Shown here: positions 8,181 through 16,279 of the stretch, in pieces
How positions within the stretch are numbered: the first letter of the stretch is position 1
Layout of the letters: each line of letters begins with the position of its first letter
Source of the DNA: Desulfobacterales bacterium
GTDB taxonomy: Bacteria > Desulfobacterota > DSM-4660 > Desulfatiglandales > B25-G16
Assembly: GCA_013375385.1 (NCBI GenBank)
Contig: JABXJY010000018.1
Coordinates: 1-21,655, forward strand
Reading direction: 5' to 3'
Length of the DNA stretch: 21,655 nt
Made by a program: the position numbers and the translations under genes
The notes under the pieces: model-generated
What the model was told of the DNA's origin: nothing
The model's input: only the letters and a program-made list of their open reading frames with translations
Databases searched by the model: none

Positions 8181-9158
8181 ATGGACGATTACGTCATTCA
8201 AATAAAAAATCTTCACACGCACTTTTTCACGGACGAAGGGATTGTCAGGGCGCTAGAGGGAATTGATCTCGACATTCGCAAGGGAGAGACCCTTGGCCTT
8301 GTTGGAGAATCGGGTTGCGGCAAAAGCGTGACGGCCTTATCCATCATGCAGCTGATCCCGCAACCTCCGGGCCGAATCGTGAAAGGGGAAATTCTCTTTG
8401 GCCGTCAAAATCTTCTGGCCCTCGGAGAACCTCAGATGCGTCATATCCGGGGCAACAGCATATCCATGATTTTTCAGGAACCGATGACCTCTTTGAACCC
8501 GATCATGAGAATTGGCCGTCAGGTTGCCGAAAGCATTCGTTTGCATCAAGGTCTATCGAGAGAAAAGGCCCGCGAACAGACCGTGGCGATGCTGGCGAAG
8601 GTGGGAATTCCGGACCCACTCATGCGGGCCGAAAACTACCCACATCAAATGAGCGGTGGAATGCGGCAGCGCGTGATGATTGCCATGGCGCTCTCATGCA
8701 ATCCCGAGCTCCTTATCGCCGATGAGCCCAGCACCGCGCTGGACGTCACCATTCAGGCACAAATCTTGAATCTCATGAACCGGTTGAAGGAGCACATGGG
8801 GACCTCCATTCTCCTGATTACCCATGACCTCGGAGTAATTGCTGAAATGGCACAAACCGTGGCGGTAATGTATGCTGGCCTTATCGTCGAATATGCTCAA
8901 GTGGGTCATCTTTTCAGACAACCCGCCCACCCTTACACCCGGGGCTTGATAAACTCGATTCCCAAGATGGAACAACCCGTGCCTGAAAGCAGGCGACTCC
9001 CTGCAATTCCCGGAACGGTTCCAAATCTATTGGAACTCCCCGAGGGATGCTTTTTCCGGAATCGCTGCACACAGTCAATGGATGCCTGCGCCAAGGACGT
9101 GCCCCCTCTCATGGACCTAGGTTCCGGCCATACGGTGAGGTGTTGGCTTCATGCGTGA
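8181..9158 (+). CDS. ABC transporter ATP-binding protein (DppD/OppD-like)
   Basis: A 325-aa cytoplasmic ATPase subunit. ATG 8181 is preferred over GTG 8178 because GAGGAG ends immediately before it. Walker A GESGCGKS is at residues 42-49, the Q-loop IFQEPM at about 98-103, the signature MSGGMRQR at 157-164 and Walker B ELLIADEP at 176-183. The C-terminal oligo_HPY region contains QPAHPYTRGLINSIP and a four-Cys pattern (GCFFRNRC, then DAC and VRCW), a feature of this subfamily proposed to bind an Fe-S cluster. The stop overlaps the next ATPase gene by 8 nt. It pairs with that protein to power the Dpp-like importer. Confidence 0.94.
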   Translation: MDDYVIQIKNLHTHFFTDEGIVRALEGIDLDIRKGETLGLVGESGCGKSVTALSIMQLIPQPPGRIVKGEILFGRQNLLALGEPQMRHIRGNSISMIFQEPMTSLNPIMRIGRQVAESIRLHQGLSREKAREQTVAMLAKVGIPDPLMRAENYPHQMSGGMRQRVMIAMALSCNPELLIADEPSTALDVTIQAQILNLMNRLKEHMGTSILLITHDLGVIAEMAQTVAVMYAGLIVEYAQVGHLFRQPAHPYTRGLINSIPKMEQPVPESRRLPAIPGTVPNLLELPEGCFFRNRCTQSMDACAKDVPPLMDLGSGHTVRCWLHA

Positions 9159-10128
9159 AGACCCCATCCTGATTGTTGAAAACCTGAAGAAGTATTTTCC
9201 CCTGGGCGGCGGCTTTTTGAAGAAGCCTACCGCTCAGGTCAAGGCGGTCGACGGCGCGAACCTTGTAGTCAAGAGGGGTGAGACGCTGGCTCTGGTGGGA
9301 GAATCGGGCTGTGGCAAGACCACGATGGGCCGCTGTATTGTGAGGCTGGACGAACCCACCGAAGGAAAAATCTACTTTGAGAAAGAAAACATCCTCGGTT
9401 ACCGCGACAAGAAGTTGAGGCAGCTTCGCCGAGACATGCAGGTCATCTTCCAAGATCCCTTTTCTTCTTTAAATCCGAGAAAAACCGTGGAATATATTAT
9501 TGGTGAGGGTTTCGTCATCCACCGGCTTTACTCGAAGAGGGAACGCCAAGAGAGGGTCAGCGAGCTGATGGAACTCGTCGGCCTGGGACCTGAATTGAGG
9601 GGCCGCTATCCCCATGAGTTCAGTGGAGGGCAAAGGCAGCGCATTTGCGTGGCACGGGCCATTGCGCTTCAGCCGAAGCTGGTGATAGCGGACGAACCGG
9701 TCTCTGCTCTGGACGTTTCTATTCAGGCGCAAATTCTCAACCTGCTGGTCGATCTGCAGGAGAAACTTGCTCTCACTTACCTTTTCATATCCCACGATCT
9801 GAGCGTTGTGCGTCATATCAGCAATCGAGTTGCCGTGATGTACCTGGGTCACATCGTTGAGCAGGCATCAAGGGAGGTTCTTTTCAAGGAACCCGCTCAT
9901 CCCTACACCGAAGCGTTGATGGCGGCCGTGCCCGTGGCAGATCCTTTCAGGAAAAAGCATGCGATTCACCTTGAAGGGGACGTGCCAAGCCCGTTGAATC
10001 CTCCTTCGGGATGTTCATTCCATCCCCGGTGCCGGTATTTTCAAGATGTCTGTAGGAAAACGCCTCCAGTCATGGAAGAAATCGATGCAGGCCACGAGGT
10101 GGCCTGTCATTTCCCGAGAATCACGTAG
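9151..10128 (+). CDS. ABC transporter ATP-binding protein (DppF/OppF-like)
   Basis: The 325-aa partner ATPase. Walker A GESGCGKT is at residues 50-57, the Q-loop IFQDPFSSLNPR at 99-110, the signature FSGGQRQR at 157-164 and Walker B KLVIADEP at 176-183. The longer N-terminal segment (KKYFPLGGGFLKKPTAQVKA) is typical of DppF over DppD. The C-terminal region has EPAHPYTEALMAAVP and the Cys pattern GCSFHPRC, DVC and VACHF. It is the last gene of the plus-strand cluster, and the short M2 hairpin that follows 27 nt later may end the transcript. Confidence 0.94.
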   Translation: MREDPILIVENLKKYFPLGGGFLKKPTAQVKAVDGANLVVKRGETLALVGESGCGKTTMGRCIVRLDEPTEGKIYFEKENILGYRDKKLRQLRRDMQVIFQDPFSSLNPRKTVEYIIGEGFVIHRLYSKRERQERVSELMELVGLGPELRGRYPHEFSGGQRQRICVARAIALQPKLVIADEPVSALDVSIQAQILNLLVDLQEKLALTYLFISHDLSVVRHISNRVAVMYLGHIVEQASREVLFKEPAHPYTEALMAAVPVADPFRKKHAIHLEGDVPSPLNPPSGCSFHPRCRYFQDVCRKTPPVMEEIDAGHEVACHFPRIT

Positions 10129-10155
10129 ATTGAAACGTCTTTTACGGTAATGAGA

Positions 10156-10177
10156 GGGGTACGTCCATACGTCCCCC
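10156..10177 (+). repeat. Repeat M, short form (M2); possible operon terminator
   Basis: GGGG (10156-10159) and ACGT (10161-10164) pair with ACGT (10169-10172) and CCCC (10173-10176), leaving one bulged T and a CCAT loop. CTTTCT follows. It is nearly identical to the copy at 2175. The downstream bases ACAATTC..AACAG also resemble the flank of the long M3 copy, so the similarity extends beyond the hairpin. It separates the ABC operon from the convergent TPP-enzyme gene. Confidence 0.65.
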
Positions 10178-10250
10178 TTTCTACAATTCCAACAGTTTAC
10201 TTCATTTTTACACAAGTTTAGCAATTTAGTGATCACTCTTTTATCCATAC

Positions 10251-11978
10251 TCAGGAGGGTGTCCATGGCCTTGGAGCTGCACATTTAAAATCCGAGACTA
10301 CATCAACTACTGCCGGCATATCGGACTTTAAGGCATTGTTTATGGCTTCGGCAATTTCTTTCGGGGATTCTACCCGAATTCCAAAGCACCCCATCTCCTG
10401 AGCTATCTTGGCGAAGTTGAGTTCTTGAAATAGATACATTTCTTCTCTCTTACCAGGCCTGTCTCCATAAGCACGATCAACCCCTGGCATACATTGCCCC
10501 AATGCGTTGTTATTGTTGACTATCGTCACTGTTTTTATATTCCACCGACGGGCGGTCTCAAGATCACTCAGGTGATACCAAAAACCCCCATCTCCTGTAA
10601 AACATATCACAGGTCTGTCAGGCTCAGCACACTTTGCCCCCAGAGAAGCAGGGAACCCCCATCCAAGTGAACCAGCAGCCCGGATATAGCTCTGGTCAGG
10701 ATGAGTCAGGTAAACCATGGTTGTCCATATGCCTGCATGACCGGTATCGGCAACGAGAACGGCGTCTGATGGTAACACCTTAGTTAATTCCCTACATAAC
10801 CTTTCTGGCCGTATTGGTATGGCGTCGGAGTTAAACAATGGTTCAAACTCATCTTGCCACTCCTTCACCAACTGTTGCGCTCGTTGCCTCCATTCATCCC
10901 TACTGATTTTTGAAGGAAGGGATTCAATGAGCTTGTGCACAGTAGCCCTGGCGTCCCCCATCAATGGCACCGTGTTAGGATAGCTTCTCCCCAATTCTGA
11001 CGGATCAATATCGATCTGGATTACCATGGTACCCGGTTTGGGAATCGTCCAACCATTTGTGACCTGGTCTCCGGTATGACTCCCGACAAACAGTACCAAG
11101 TCAGCCTCAGAGACAACACGGTTGGCGCACCAGCGAGAATAAGAACCAACCACACCCACGCTCAAAGGGTGATCCTCAAGAATGGTACCCTTCCCATTGA
11201 GAGAGGTGGCCACGGGTATCGAAAGCATCTCAGCAAGCTCTACGATCTCAGGTCCCGCCGATGAGGCTGTTGCCCCTCCGCCTGCAACGATTACAGGCTT
11301 CTTAGCTTCTTCCAAAACCCGGGCTGCCTCGCGCACATGCTCTTCATCAGCTACGGGCCGAAATGACGGGTAATGAGTAAAGGACTCTTCTATTAGTACT
11401 TCCAAATTCTCCTCAGCTGTTTCAACCTCTTCTCCTCTATATCCTATCACATTTAGGTGCACTGGACCGGGGGCTCCTGAGGTTGCCTCCCGGAAGGCTT
11501 GACGGAGCAAATAGGGAAGCTGCTCCGCCGTGTCTATATTCACATTATATTTTGTGACTGGATCGAACTTGGGACCATGCAAAATTTCCTGGTAAGCATT
11601 TCGATATTGAGCAATTGGTGGCCTTCGGCTCGTTATTGCGATCACAGGTGAAAGCCCTAAATACGGATCCTGAAGTCCAGCAGCTAAATTGGCGGCACCA
11701 ACTGACTGGGCCATACATATCCCCGGCCTGTGGCTTACCCTAGCATATCCGTCTGCCATATAGGCTGCTGCTTTCTCTGAGTGAGTCAAAATTCTCCGTA
11801 TCCCTAGAGCCTCCATTTCTACAAGAGCTCGTCTCAAAATTGATTCAACATAAAAGATATGGGTCACCCCATAGCCTTTTAGGGTCTCGGCAATGAATTT
11901 GGCCCCAGACATCTTCCGGGCACCGCTTTGTGCAACAGTCTTCCTCTGCAAATACATGGTTCTCTCAGAATTGCTCAT
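10251..11978 (-). CDS. Thiamine pyrophosphate-dependent enzyme, acetolactate synthase/IlvB-like
   Basis: The 575-aa protein has the three-domain TPP-enzyme layout. The N-terminal PYR domain (about 23-190) includes HSEKAAAYMADGYARVSHRP, with Glu68 in the cofactor-activating position. A central TPP_enzyme_M domain (about 215-345) contains KPVIVAGGGATASSAG. The C-terminal PP domain (about 400-560) has ICFTGDGGFWYHLSDLETA and IVNNNNALGQ, the Mg/TPP-binding GDG-N signature at about 462-491. GAGGGAGG precedes ATG 11978 by 9 nt; an internal start at MSGAKF is possible. No regulatory small-subunit gene is adjacent, so a catabolic 2-oxoacid decarboxylase, carboligase or lyase role is as likely as branched-chain biosynthesis. 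It is convergent with the ABC operon. Confidence 0.88.
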   Translation of the reverse strand: MSNSERTMYLQRKTVAQSGARKMSGAKFIAETLKGYGVTHIFYVESILRRALVEMEALGIRRILTHSEKAAAYMADGYARVSHRPGICMAQSVGAANLAAGLQDPYLGLSPVIAITSRRPPIAQYRNAYQEILHGPKFDPVTKYNVNIDTAEQLPYLLRQAFREATSGAPGPVHLNVIGYRGEEVETAEENLEVLIEESFTHYPSFRPVADEEHVREAARVLEEAKKPVIVAGGGATASSAGPEIVELAEMLSIPVATSLNGKGTILEDHPLSVGVVGSYSRWCANRVVSEADLVLFVGSHTGDQVTNGWTIPKPGTMVIQIDIDPSELGRSYPNTVPLMGDARATVHKLIESLPSKISRDEWRQRAQQLVKEWQDEFEPLFNSDAIPIRPERLCRELTKVLPSDAVLVADTGHAGIWTTMVYLTHPDQSYIRAAGSLGWGFPASLGAKCAEPDRPVICFTGDGGFWYHLSDLETARRWNIKTVTIVNNNNALGQCMPGVDRAYGDRPGKREEMYLFQELNFAKIAQEMGCFGIRVESPKEIAEAINNALKSDMPAVVDVVSDFKCAAPRPWTPS

Positions 11979-12144
11979 GTGTTATAGCCTCCCTCCTCTG
12001 TTCTATTTCGGTTTAGTATTTATCGGACTCCCCCGACCTCCGAACAACTCTTGATAAAACTCTGCAAAAATGGTTGAATTAAGATATATGGAAATAAAAC
12101 TTTTTGACTATATTATATATTCGGACAAATTTCTACTGCCAAGT

Positions 12145-12170
12145 AAAAAACTCCGCCTTGAAGGGCGGAG
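12145..12170 (-). terminator. Hairpin with T-run at the 3' end of an IS200/IS605 relic
   Basis: CTCCGCC (12151-12157) pairs with GGCGGAG (12164-12170), with a TTGAAG loop. Read on the minus strand it is followed by TTTTTTAC. Its position immediately after the transposase stop is typical of IS200/IS605 right ends, where such hairpins serve as transposase recognition structures and terminators. Confidence 0.65.
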
Positions 12171-12173
12171 CAT

Positions 12174-12320
12174 TCAGTCACTTTTAGACGAATTGAGTTG
12201 CTTCATTTCATGTCGGTGGTACTGGACATATCTTTCTATTACCTCGGTGGCAACCTTATCGCCTACTGTTGGAATGAAACATCCACCACTCCAGGGTTCA
12301 CCACCCCAAGGCAAACGTGA
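12174..12320 (-). pseudogene. IS200/IS605-family TnpA transposase, C-terminal relic
   Basis: The minus strand encodes LPWGGEPWSGGCFIPTVGDK and then VATEVIERYVQYH, ending at the stop at 12174-12176. This matches the C-terminal strand and helix of Y1 (HUH) IS200-type TnpA, where W-S-x-G-Y-F-x-x-T-V-G is the usual pattern. Only the last 45-50 codons remain. The HUH motif and catalytic Tyr regions are missing, cut at the point where repeat M3 begins (12324). It is therefore inactive. Plus-strand open frames across this stretch are artefacts. Confidence 0.68.
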
Positions 12321-12323
12321 AAA

Positions 12324-12395
12324 GGGGGACATCCATCATTATATAAATAACCGCCGATCGAAATCGGGATACTTATTTAGCTATGGATGTCCCCC
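12324..12395 (+). repeat. Repeat M, long form (M3): 72-bp palindromic element
   Basis: Perfect 13-bp terminal inverted repeats GGGGGACATCCAT (12324-12336) and ATGGATGTCCCCC (12383-12395) enclose an AT-rich arm and a central CCGAT-CGAA-ATCGG hairpin (12354-12367). The core ATTATATAAATAA..CGCCGATCGAAAT recurs at 13398. It lies between the IS200 relic and the SDR gene. Apart from this element and the relic, I see nothing in the 11979-12575 gap. Confidence 0.8.
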
Positions 12396-12575
12396 CTTCC
12401 ACAATTAGCGAACAGGCTCAAATAACAAAACACGCTGATTAGCGTAACATCAATCTCGGGCTTGGATCTTGGGTATCAACTGGAACAATGGCGGCATTTG
12501 TGCTATCTATTCAAAATTGATATTATTGGCCGACAATATCCGAATCAACAAAAAACCTTGAAAGGAGCTTGAGAC

Positions 12576-13340
12576 ATGGCGAGGAATTATGATCTAAGTG
12601 GCAAAGTGGCTGTGGTGACCGGAGGAGGTAAGGGGATTGGCAGGGCCATCGCCCTCGGTCTGGCTGAGTGTGGAGCCAAGTTGGTCCTAGCCTCCAGAAC
12701 CAAGGAAGAGCTTGACAAGGTAGCCAATGAGATCAGAGAAAATGGTGGTGAGGCCGTCCCGGTGGTCACCGACTTGATGGTGGCTGAGCAGATTGATAGA
12801 CTGGTGGAGGCCACCGTTGAGGCCTATAACCGCGTTGATATCCTGATCAACAATGCCGCCAGAAGCTTTCTCAGACCCCTCATGGACCTGAGGGAGGATG
12901 GTTGGGACAAAGTTTTCGGAACCAACTGTAAGGCCGTGTTCCTGCTGAGTCGAGCCGTGGCCAAGATCATGGCTGAACAGGGCGGGGGCAGGATTGTTAA
13001 CATCACCACCGTGGGCGCCGTTCGCGGGGGTGCGGGAATGGGAGTCTACCACGCCAGTAAAGCAGCACTTTCGATGCTGACCAAGTGTATGGCCGTGGAA
13101 TGGGCGCCTCTTAATATAAACGTGAATGCTGTCGGCCCCGGTTTGACCAAAACGGGCTTCAGCGAGCCAATTTGGGGGAATCCAGAGGTGGAACAAATGG
13201 TGGCGGCCAGGATTCCCAAGGGTCGGCTGGCCGAGCCTGAGGAGATCGTCGGTGCGGTGCTTTTCCTTTGCTCAGAAGATTCCAGTTACATCACCGGAGA
13301 TTCTATTTATGTGGACGGTGGCAGTCTGGCCAACGTTTGA
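12576..13340 (+). CDS. SDR-family NAD(P)-dependent oxidoreductase
   Basis: This 254-aa classical short-chain dehydrogenase has AAGGAG 9 nt before its ATG. The cofactor motif TGGGKGIG is at residues 15-22, NNAA at 92-95 and catalytic YHASK at 158-162. The Rossmann end DGGSLANV is also present. The residue 13 positions before Tyr158, normally Ser, is Thr145 (NITTVGA). Thr can sometimes substitute, but the change is notable. The length and the LCSEDSSYITGDSIYVDGG segment fit FabG/gluconate-5-dehydrogenase-like enzymes, which reduce ketones or oxidise alcohols in the cytoplasm. The substrate is unknown. It stands alone between repeats M3 and M4. Confidence 0.93.
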   Translation: MARNYDLSGKVAVVTGGGKGIGRAIALGLAECGAKLVLASRTKEELDKVANEIRENGGEAVPVVTDLMVAEQIDRLVEATVEAYNRVDILINNAARSFLRPLMDLREDGWDKVFGTNCKAVFLLSRAVAKIMAEQGGGRIVNITTVGAVRGGAGMGVYHASKAALSMLTKCMAVEWAPLNINVNAVGPGLTKTGFSEPIWGNPEVEQMVAARIPKGRLAEPEEIVGAVLFLCSEDSSYITGDSIYVDGGSLANV

Positions 13341-13389
13341 TTTGGGGCTTATTGCATCCTGGAAAACTAGGTGCTCCGGGCCCTCTCTG

Positions 13390-13455
13390 GTCAGCCATAA
13401 TTATATAAATAATCGCCGATCGAAATTGGGATAGTCATCTATTTATGAACGGCCC
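13390..13455 (+). repeat. Repeat M, long form (M4), degraded ends
   Basis: The core ATTATATAAATAA..CGCCGATCGAAAT (from about 13399) is shared with M3 at 85-90 percent by eye. The central stem is kept with one change that makes a G-U pair (CCGAT/ATTGG). The termini are degenerate (GGTCAGCCAT left, GGCCCCCTTT right). It follows the SDR stop by about 50 nt. Confidence 0.7.
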
Positions 13456-13580
13456 CCTTTCCTGCGTCGCGATTTACAGGTAGCCGGAGTGGTGTGGAAT
13501 ATGCACAGAGAGGTGGAGGTTTTTGTTTAGTAAGCTTTATTGGCCTGACCAAACCCCCATTGCGCATAGACTACTGAGGA

Positions 13581-13742
13581 ATGGTGAAAATAAGATTACA
13601 GGCATTTTCGTTTCGTTTTGCAGAGCATTTGGATATAGAGCCCAGGTTAAACAGAATCAGGGGCTATGAATACCTTCCTGAATTGCAGAGAGCGATACAA
13701 ATGGAGCTTGCGGTAGAGGCAAAGGACGCAGTAGCTGGATGA
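13581..13742 (+). CDS. Small ORF, 53 aa, unrecognised
   Basis: ATG 13581 (weak GAGG upstream) to TGA 13742 encodes a short basic-to-acidic peptide with RLNRIRGYEYLPELQRAIQM near its middle. I do not recognise it. It has the feel of a transposase C-terminal fragment, and the frame just upstream reads SFIGLTKPPLRIDY before a stop, which would fit a decayed larger gene. Its stop overlaps an ATG leading into the TIG-domain frame, but that gene's real start is 70 nt further on. Confidence 0.3.
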   Translation: MVKIRLQAFSFRFAEHLDIEPRLNRIRGYEYLPELQRAIQMELAVEAKDAVAG

Positions 13743-13810
13743 TGGAAGGAATCGGCCGCTGCAGAATTTCAACTAAAAATGGGAATGATTCAAAGAGAGG
13801 GTTTATTGCA

Positions 13811-14831
13811 ATGAAAAGGAAAATTTCTTATTTCATTCTATTATTTAGTTTGAACGTTGCAATTTGCTGTGCCGAGGAACCAAAAATTTCTTCAATTGAG
13901 CCAGCATTTGGATTTGGAGGAGATGAAGTAACGATTAATGGAAGCGGCTTTAATGTAACAGATGACAAGGGTAATAACTAATAACATAAAACATCCTTGT
14001 GCATATGTGCCCTTCTTTTACGAATACAAGAACTCAAATCAAGAAACTGCGAAGATTGTCGAATGGCGAGCTGGAATTAAGAAGTGGGAAAACAATAGTA
14101 TCGTTGCTACGGTACCTCTCAATGCCAAACAGGGAAGAGTATCTATCAAGGTTCACAATGGGGTTAAGAGCACAAAAGAGAAAACATTTTGGATAACATC
14201 AACAGGCCTGGTTGATTCGGCCATAAGGTTAAAGCAGAGTGGCATGTCAGATAGCAGCATTGTTGACCACCTTTTTCATGAGGGAACACAACGGCTAAAA
14301 TTGAACAGCAAAGCCAAAAATGTTTTTGGCAATACTCTGCTCACAGCTGGAGAAATATCTGATTTAAAGGAATCTGGGTTTCAAGATGACTTTATCGCAA
14401 AATTTGAAGGACACGAACAACACTTAACCATTGGGGTTTCGGCAATACGATTGACTGAAACTGCTACTTTAGTGCCTGCTTCAATGCTTAGAATATTTTT
14501 GGTGCCAAGAAGTTATTTCAAGAAACGAAGGGATTATTGGGAAGAGAAATGGAAGCTTTATTGGCCTGCAGGATTATTTCATTATGATAGATGGGACCTC
14601 AATGTTGGCATGACTACTTCTACATCTACAACCGAAGATCCTGAAGACCCTGCATCCCAAGACAGAAGTTATGTATTGTTGGGTGCATCACACGAGCTTA
14701 ACCGCTCAGCCCTTTTAAATATTGGATATGCTTTTGCCCCCGGAGATACTAAAGGAGAAAGGACTCAACTCTATATTGGATTCACCGTAGATTCCAATTT
14801 CTTGAAAGCTTTAGGAATCATAGAGAAATAA
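13811..14831 (+). pseudogene. Exported IPT/TIG-domain protein split by a 7-bp duplication
   Basis: The start ATG 13811 gives a signal peptide, MKRKISYFILLFSLNVAICC then AEEPKI, and the first half of an IPT/TIG immunoglobulin-like fold (ISSIEPAFGFGGDEVTINGS). The frame stops at TAA 13979. The second half of the same fold lies in the +1 frame (IVEWRAGIKKWENNSIVATV, QGRVSIKVHNGVKS). The cause is visible: TAATAAC occurs twice in tandem at 13972-13985. Removing one copy reads DDKGNNIKHPC without a break. After the TIG domain comes an alpha-helical linker (SGMSDSSIVDHLF) and a C-terminal strand-rich part (YVLLGASHELNRSALLNIGY, TQLYIGFTVD) that resembles outer-membrane barrel strands. It was probably a periplasmic or outer-membrane protein of about 337 aa. 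The function is unknown. Confidence 0.75.
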
Positions 14832-14861
14832 AAATGAATAGTTGTGCCGATATTTGTGAAA

Positions 14862-14908
14862 AAAAGAGGGTCATTTCAGGCTAGAACTTTTACGGAACGC
14901 CCTCTTTT
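14862..14908 (+). terminator. Probable intrinsic terminator after the TIG-domain gene
   Basis: AAAAGAGGG (14862-14870) pairs with CCCTCTTTT (14900-14908) across a 29-nt loop and ends in TTTTCGTTT. It starts 30 nt after the stop at 14831. The rest of the 14832-15226 gap shows no gene. Confidence 0.55.
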
Positions 14909-15226
14909 CGTTTGACCAAATCCCGGGGAAGCTAAAACAGGGATGTGGCGTCAAGAGGAGAATTATATCAGTGCGAGGGAGTGGCGAACCATGCACAGAG
15001 AGAAGTAATCATAGACGATGAAACATCAAACACCTCTAGGGATTGAGAAAGATAAGTGCAGTCCTTCTTGCAGGCAAAGATGTAAGAGTTTAAGAGCCTA
15101 CATTTTTGCTCGGTTATCAAGTTTACAATTACTTTAATAGGGCAAATTGTTATGAGAACAAATTATTGGTTGAGTCTTGCTGTCTCTCTCTTTCCCTGAT
15201 TCTCATAAAATGAAAGGAGGTTTATG

Positions 15227-15604
15227 ATGAACACAATTAATATTAATGCCTTACGAATTACAGCCTGTCTTATTCTTTGTGTTTTTTTCCTGCCTGCCTC
15301 CTCAGGGGTTTGTGGAAGACTTAGGACTTTTGAGCTACCAGGTGAAGAGGAGCTATTCGAGCCGAGGCGTAGCAAAGACCCTAATGTCCAACAACGTGTA
15401 AGGGAAGAGGAAAGTGTATCACCATCAGTTTATGATCGATTTAAGGAAAAAGTTAAAGGGTTACCTCCAGTTGAAATTCCCAAAGTAATAGCATTCTACG
15501 AGCAAAAACTAAGGGAGGCTCGCCAGGCTGGAGACACCTTTTTGACAAAACATTACACCAAGCTTTTGGACATTCTAAGAAAATTTAGAGAGGGAGGTGG
15601 ATAA
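15227..15604 (+). CDS. Small exported protein of unknown function
   Basis: About 125 aa. AAAGGAGG at 15213-15220 favours the second of two adjacent ATGs (15227) over 15224. An N-terminal signal sequence (ITACLILCVFFLPASSGVCG) is followed by an acidic linker and a charged helical C-terminal half (VEIPKVIAFYEQKLREARQA and TKHYTKLLDILRKF). I do not recognise the family. The TAA stop overlaps the next gene's ATG (TAATG), so the two are translationally coupled and probably act together at the envelope. GC content is low, as in the TIG gene upstream. Confidence 0.65.
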   Translation: MNTININALRITACLILCVFFLPASSGVCGRLRTFELPGEEELFEPRRSKDPNVQQRVREEESVSPSVYDRFKEKVKGLPPVEIPKVIAFYEQKLREARQAGDTFLTKHYTKLLDILRKFREGGG

Positions 15605-16092
15605 TGAAAATGAAATCTATAAATGCAATACTATTTTCTATCTGTGTCTTATTCTTGCTACTACCACCTGATATCCCTGGGCAAACAAGACCTGAGGACT
15701 TAATGGGCGGGGAGTTTGTTACTCCTACCAAGACTACTATTCAGGAAAATGAACCTCAAGGAGAAGAAAGACTAAAAGCACAGATTATTACGCTAAAAAA
15801 GGAATTACTGGCGCAAGAATCAAAATATAGTTTTTATGCTGTAATCGCCATTTGTGTTTTATCACTCATTACCTTGCTGCTAACGTTGCTATTTCTAAAC
15901 CGCAGTCAATTTTCTGCCTCTGCAAATGATATTGTAAATGCAATCGGGTTGATCATAATTGTATTTGGAACTATTATCCTAGTATTGGTTTCGGAAACTG
16001 AACAGCAGATTACAGCAGCCATTGGGATTCTTGGGGCTATTGCCGGTTACCTTTTCGGAACAATGCAGTTAGGTCGAAGAGGGAAAAGCTGA
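15604..16092 (+). CDS. Small membrane protein with signal sequence and three transmembrane helices
   Basis: A 162-aa product begins with a hydrophobic segment (INAILFSICVLFLLLPPDIP) and continues with a polar, coiled-coil-like stretch (GEERLKAQIITLKKELLAQE, about 55-75). Three membrane helices follow: SFYAVIAICVLSLITLLLTL, NAIGLIIIVFGTIILVLVSE and AAIGILGAIAGYLFGTMQLG. It ends in a basic tail (RRGKS). No known family is apparent. It is coupled by stop/start overlap to the preceding exported protein, which suggests a two-component envelope unit. Confidence 0.65.
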   Translation: MKMKSINAILFSICVLFLLLPPDIPGQTRPEDLMGGEFVTPTKTTIQENEPQGEERLKAQIITLKKELLAQESKYSFYAVIAICVLSLITLLLTLLFLNRSQFSASANDIVNAIGLIIIVFGTIILVLVSETEQQITAAIGILGAIAGYLFGTMQLGRRGKS

Positions 16093-16115
16093 TTAATGAT
16101 AATGGGACAAAAAAA

Positions 16116-16129
16116 GGGGGACGTCGCCC
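16116..16129. repeat. Repeat M, minimal copy (M5)
   Basis: GGGGGACGTCGCCC, preceded by a seven-A run, is a near-palindrome that resembles the termini of the M and R1 elements. It lies 24 nt after the stop of the small membrane protein and could act as its terminator. Confidence 0.4.
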
Positions 16130-16279
16130 TTCCTAGGCCAGAACGAAAATTCTATCCTTGATTGAATTCTCAGGGATTGCCGAGTATTAGAGATGATGAA
16201 ATAACCTTAGTTGCTCTGTGGGGCCGTTGCTCGGGCATCAGGCCTGACCGCTTCATAGAGCTTAGGGAGACCAGCAGCA

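Noticed and set aside
12070..12408. 112-aa plus-strand open frame
   Set aside because: It runs antisense across an IS200 transposase relic, its hairpin terminator and repeat M3, with no ribosome site and no recognisable domain.
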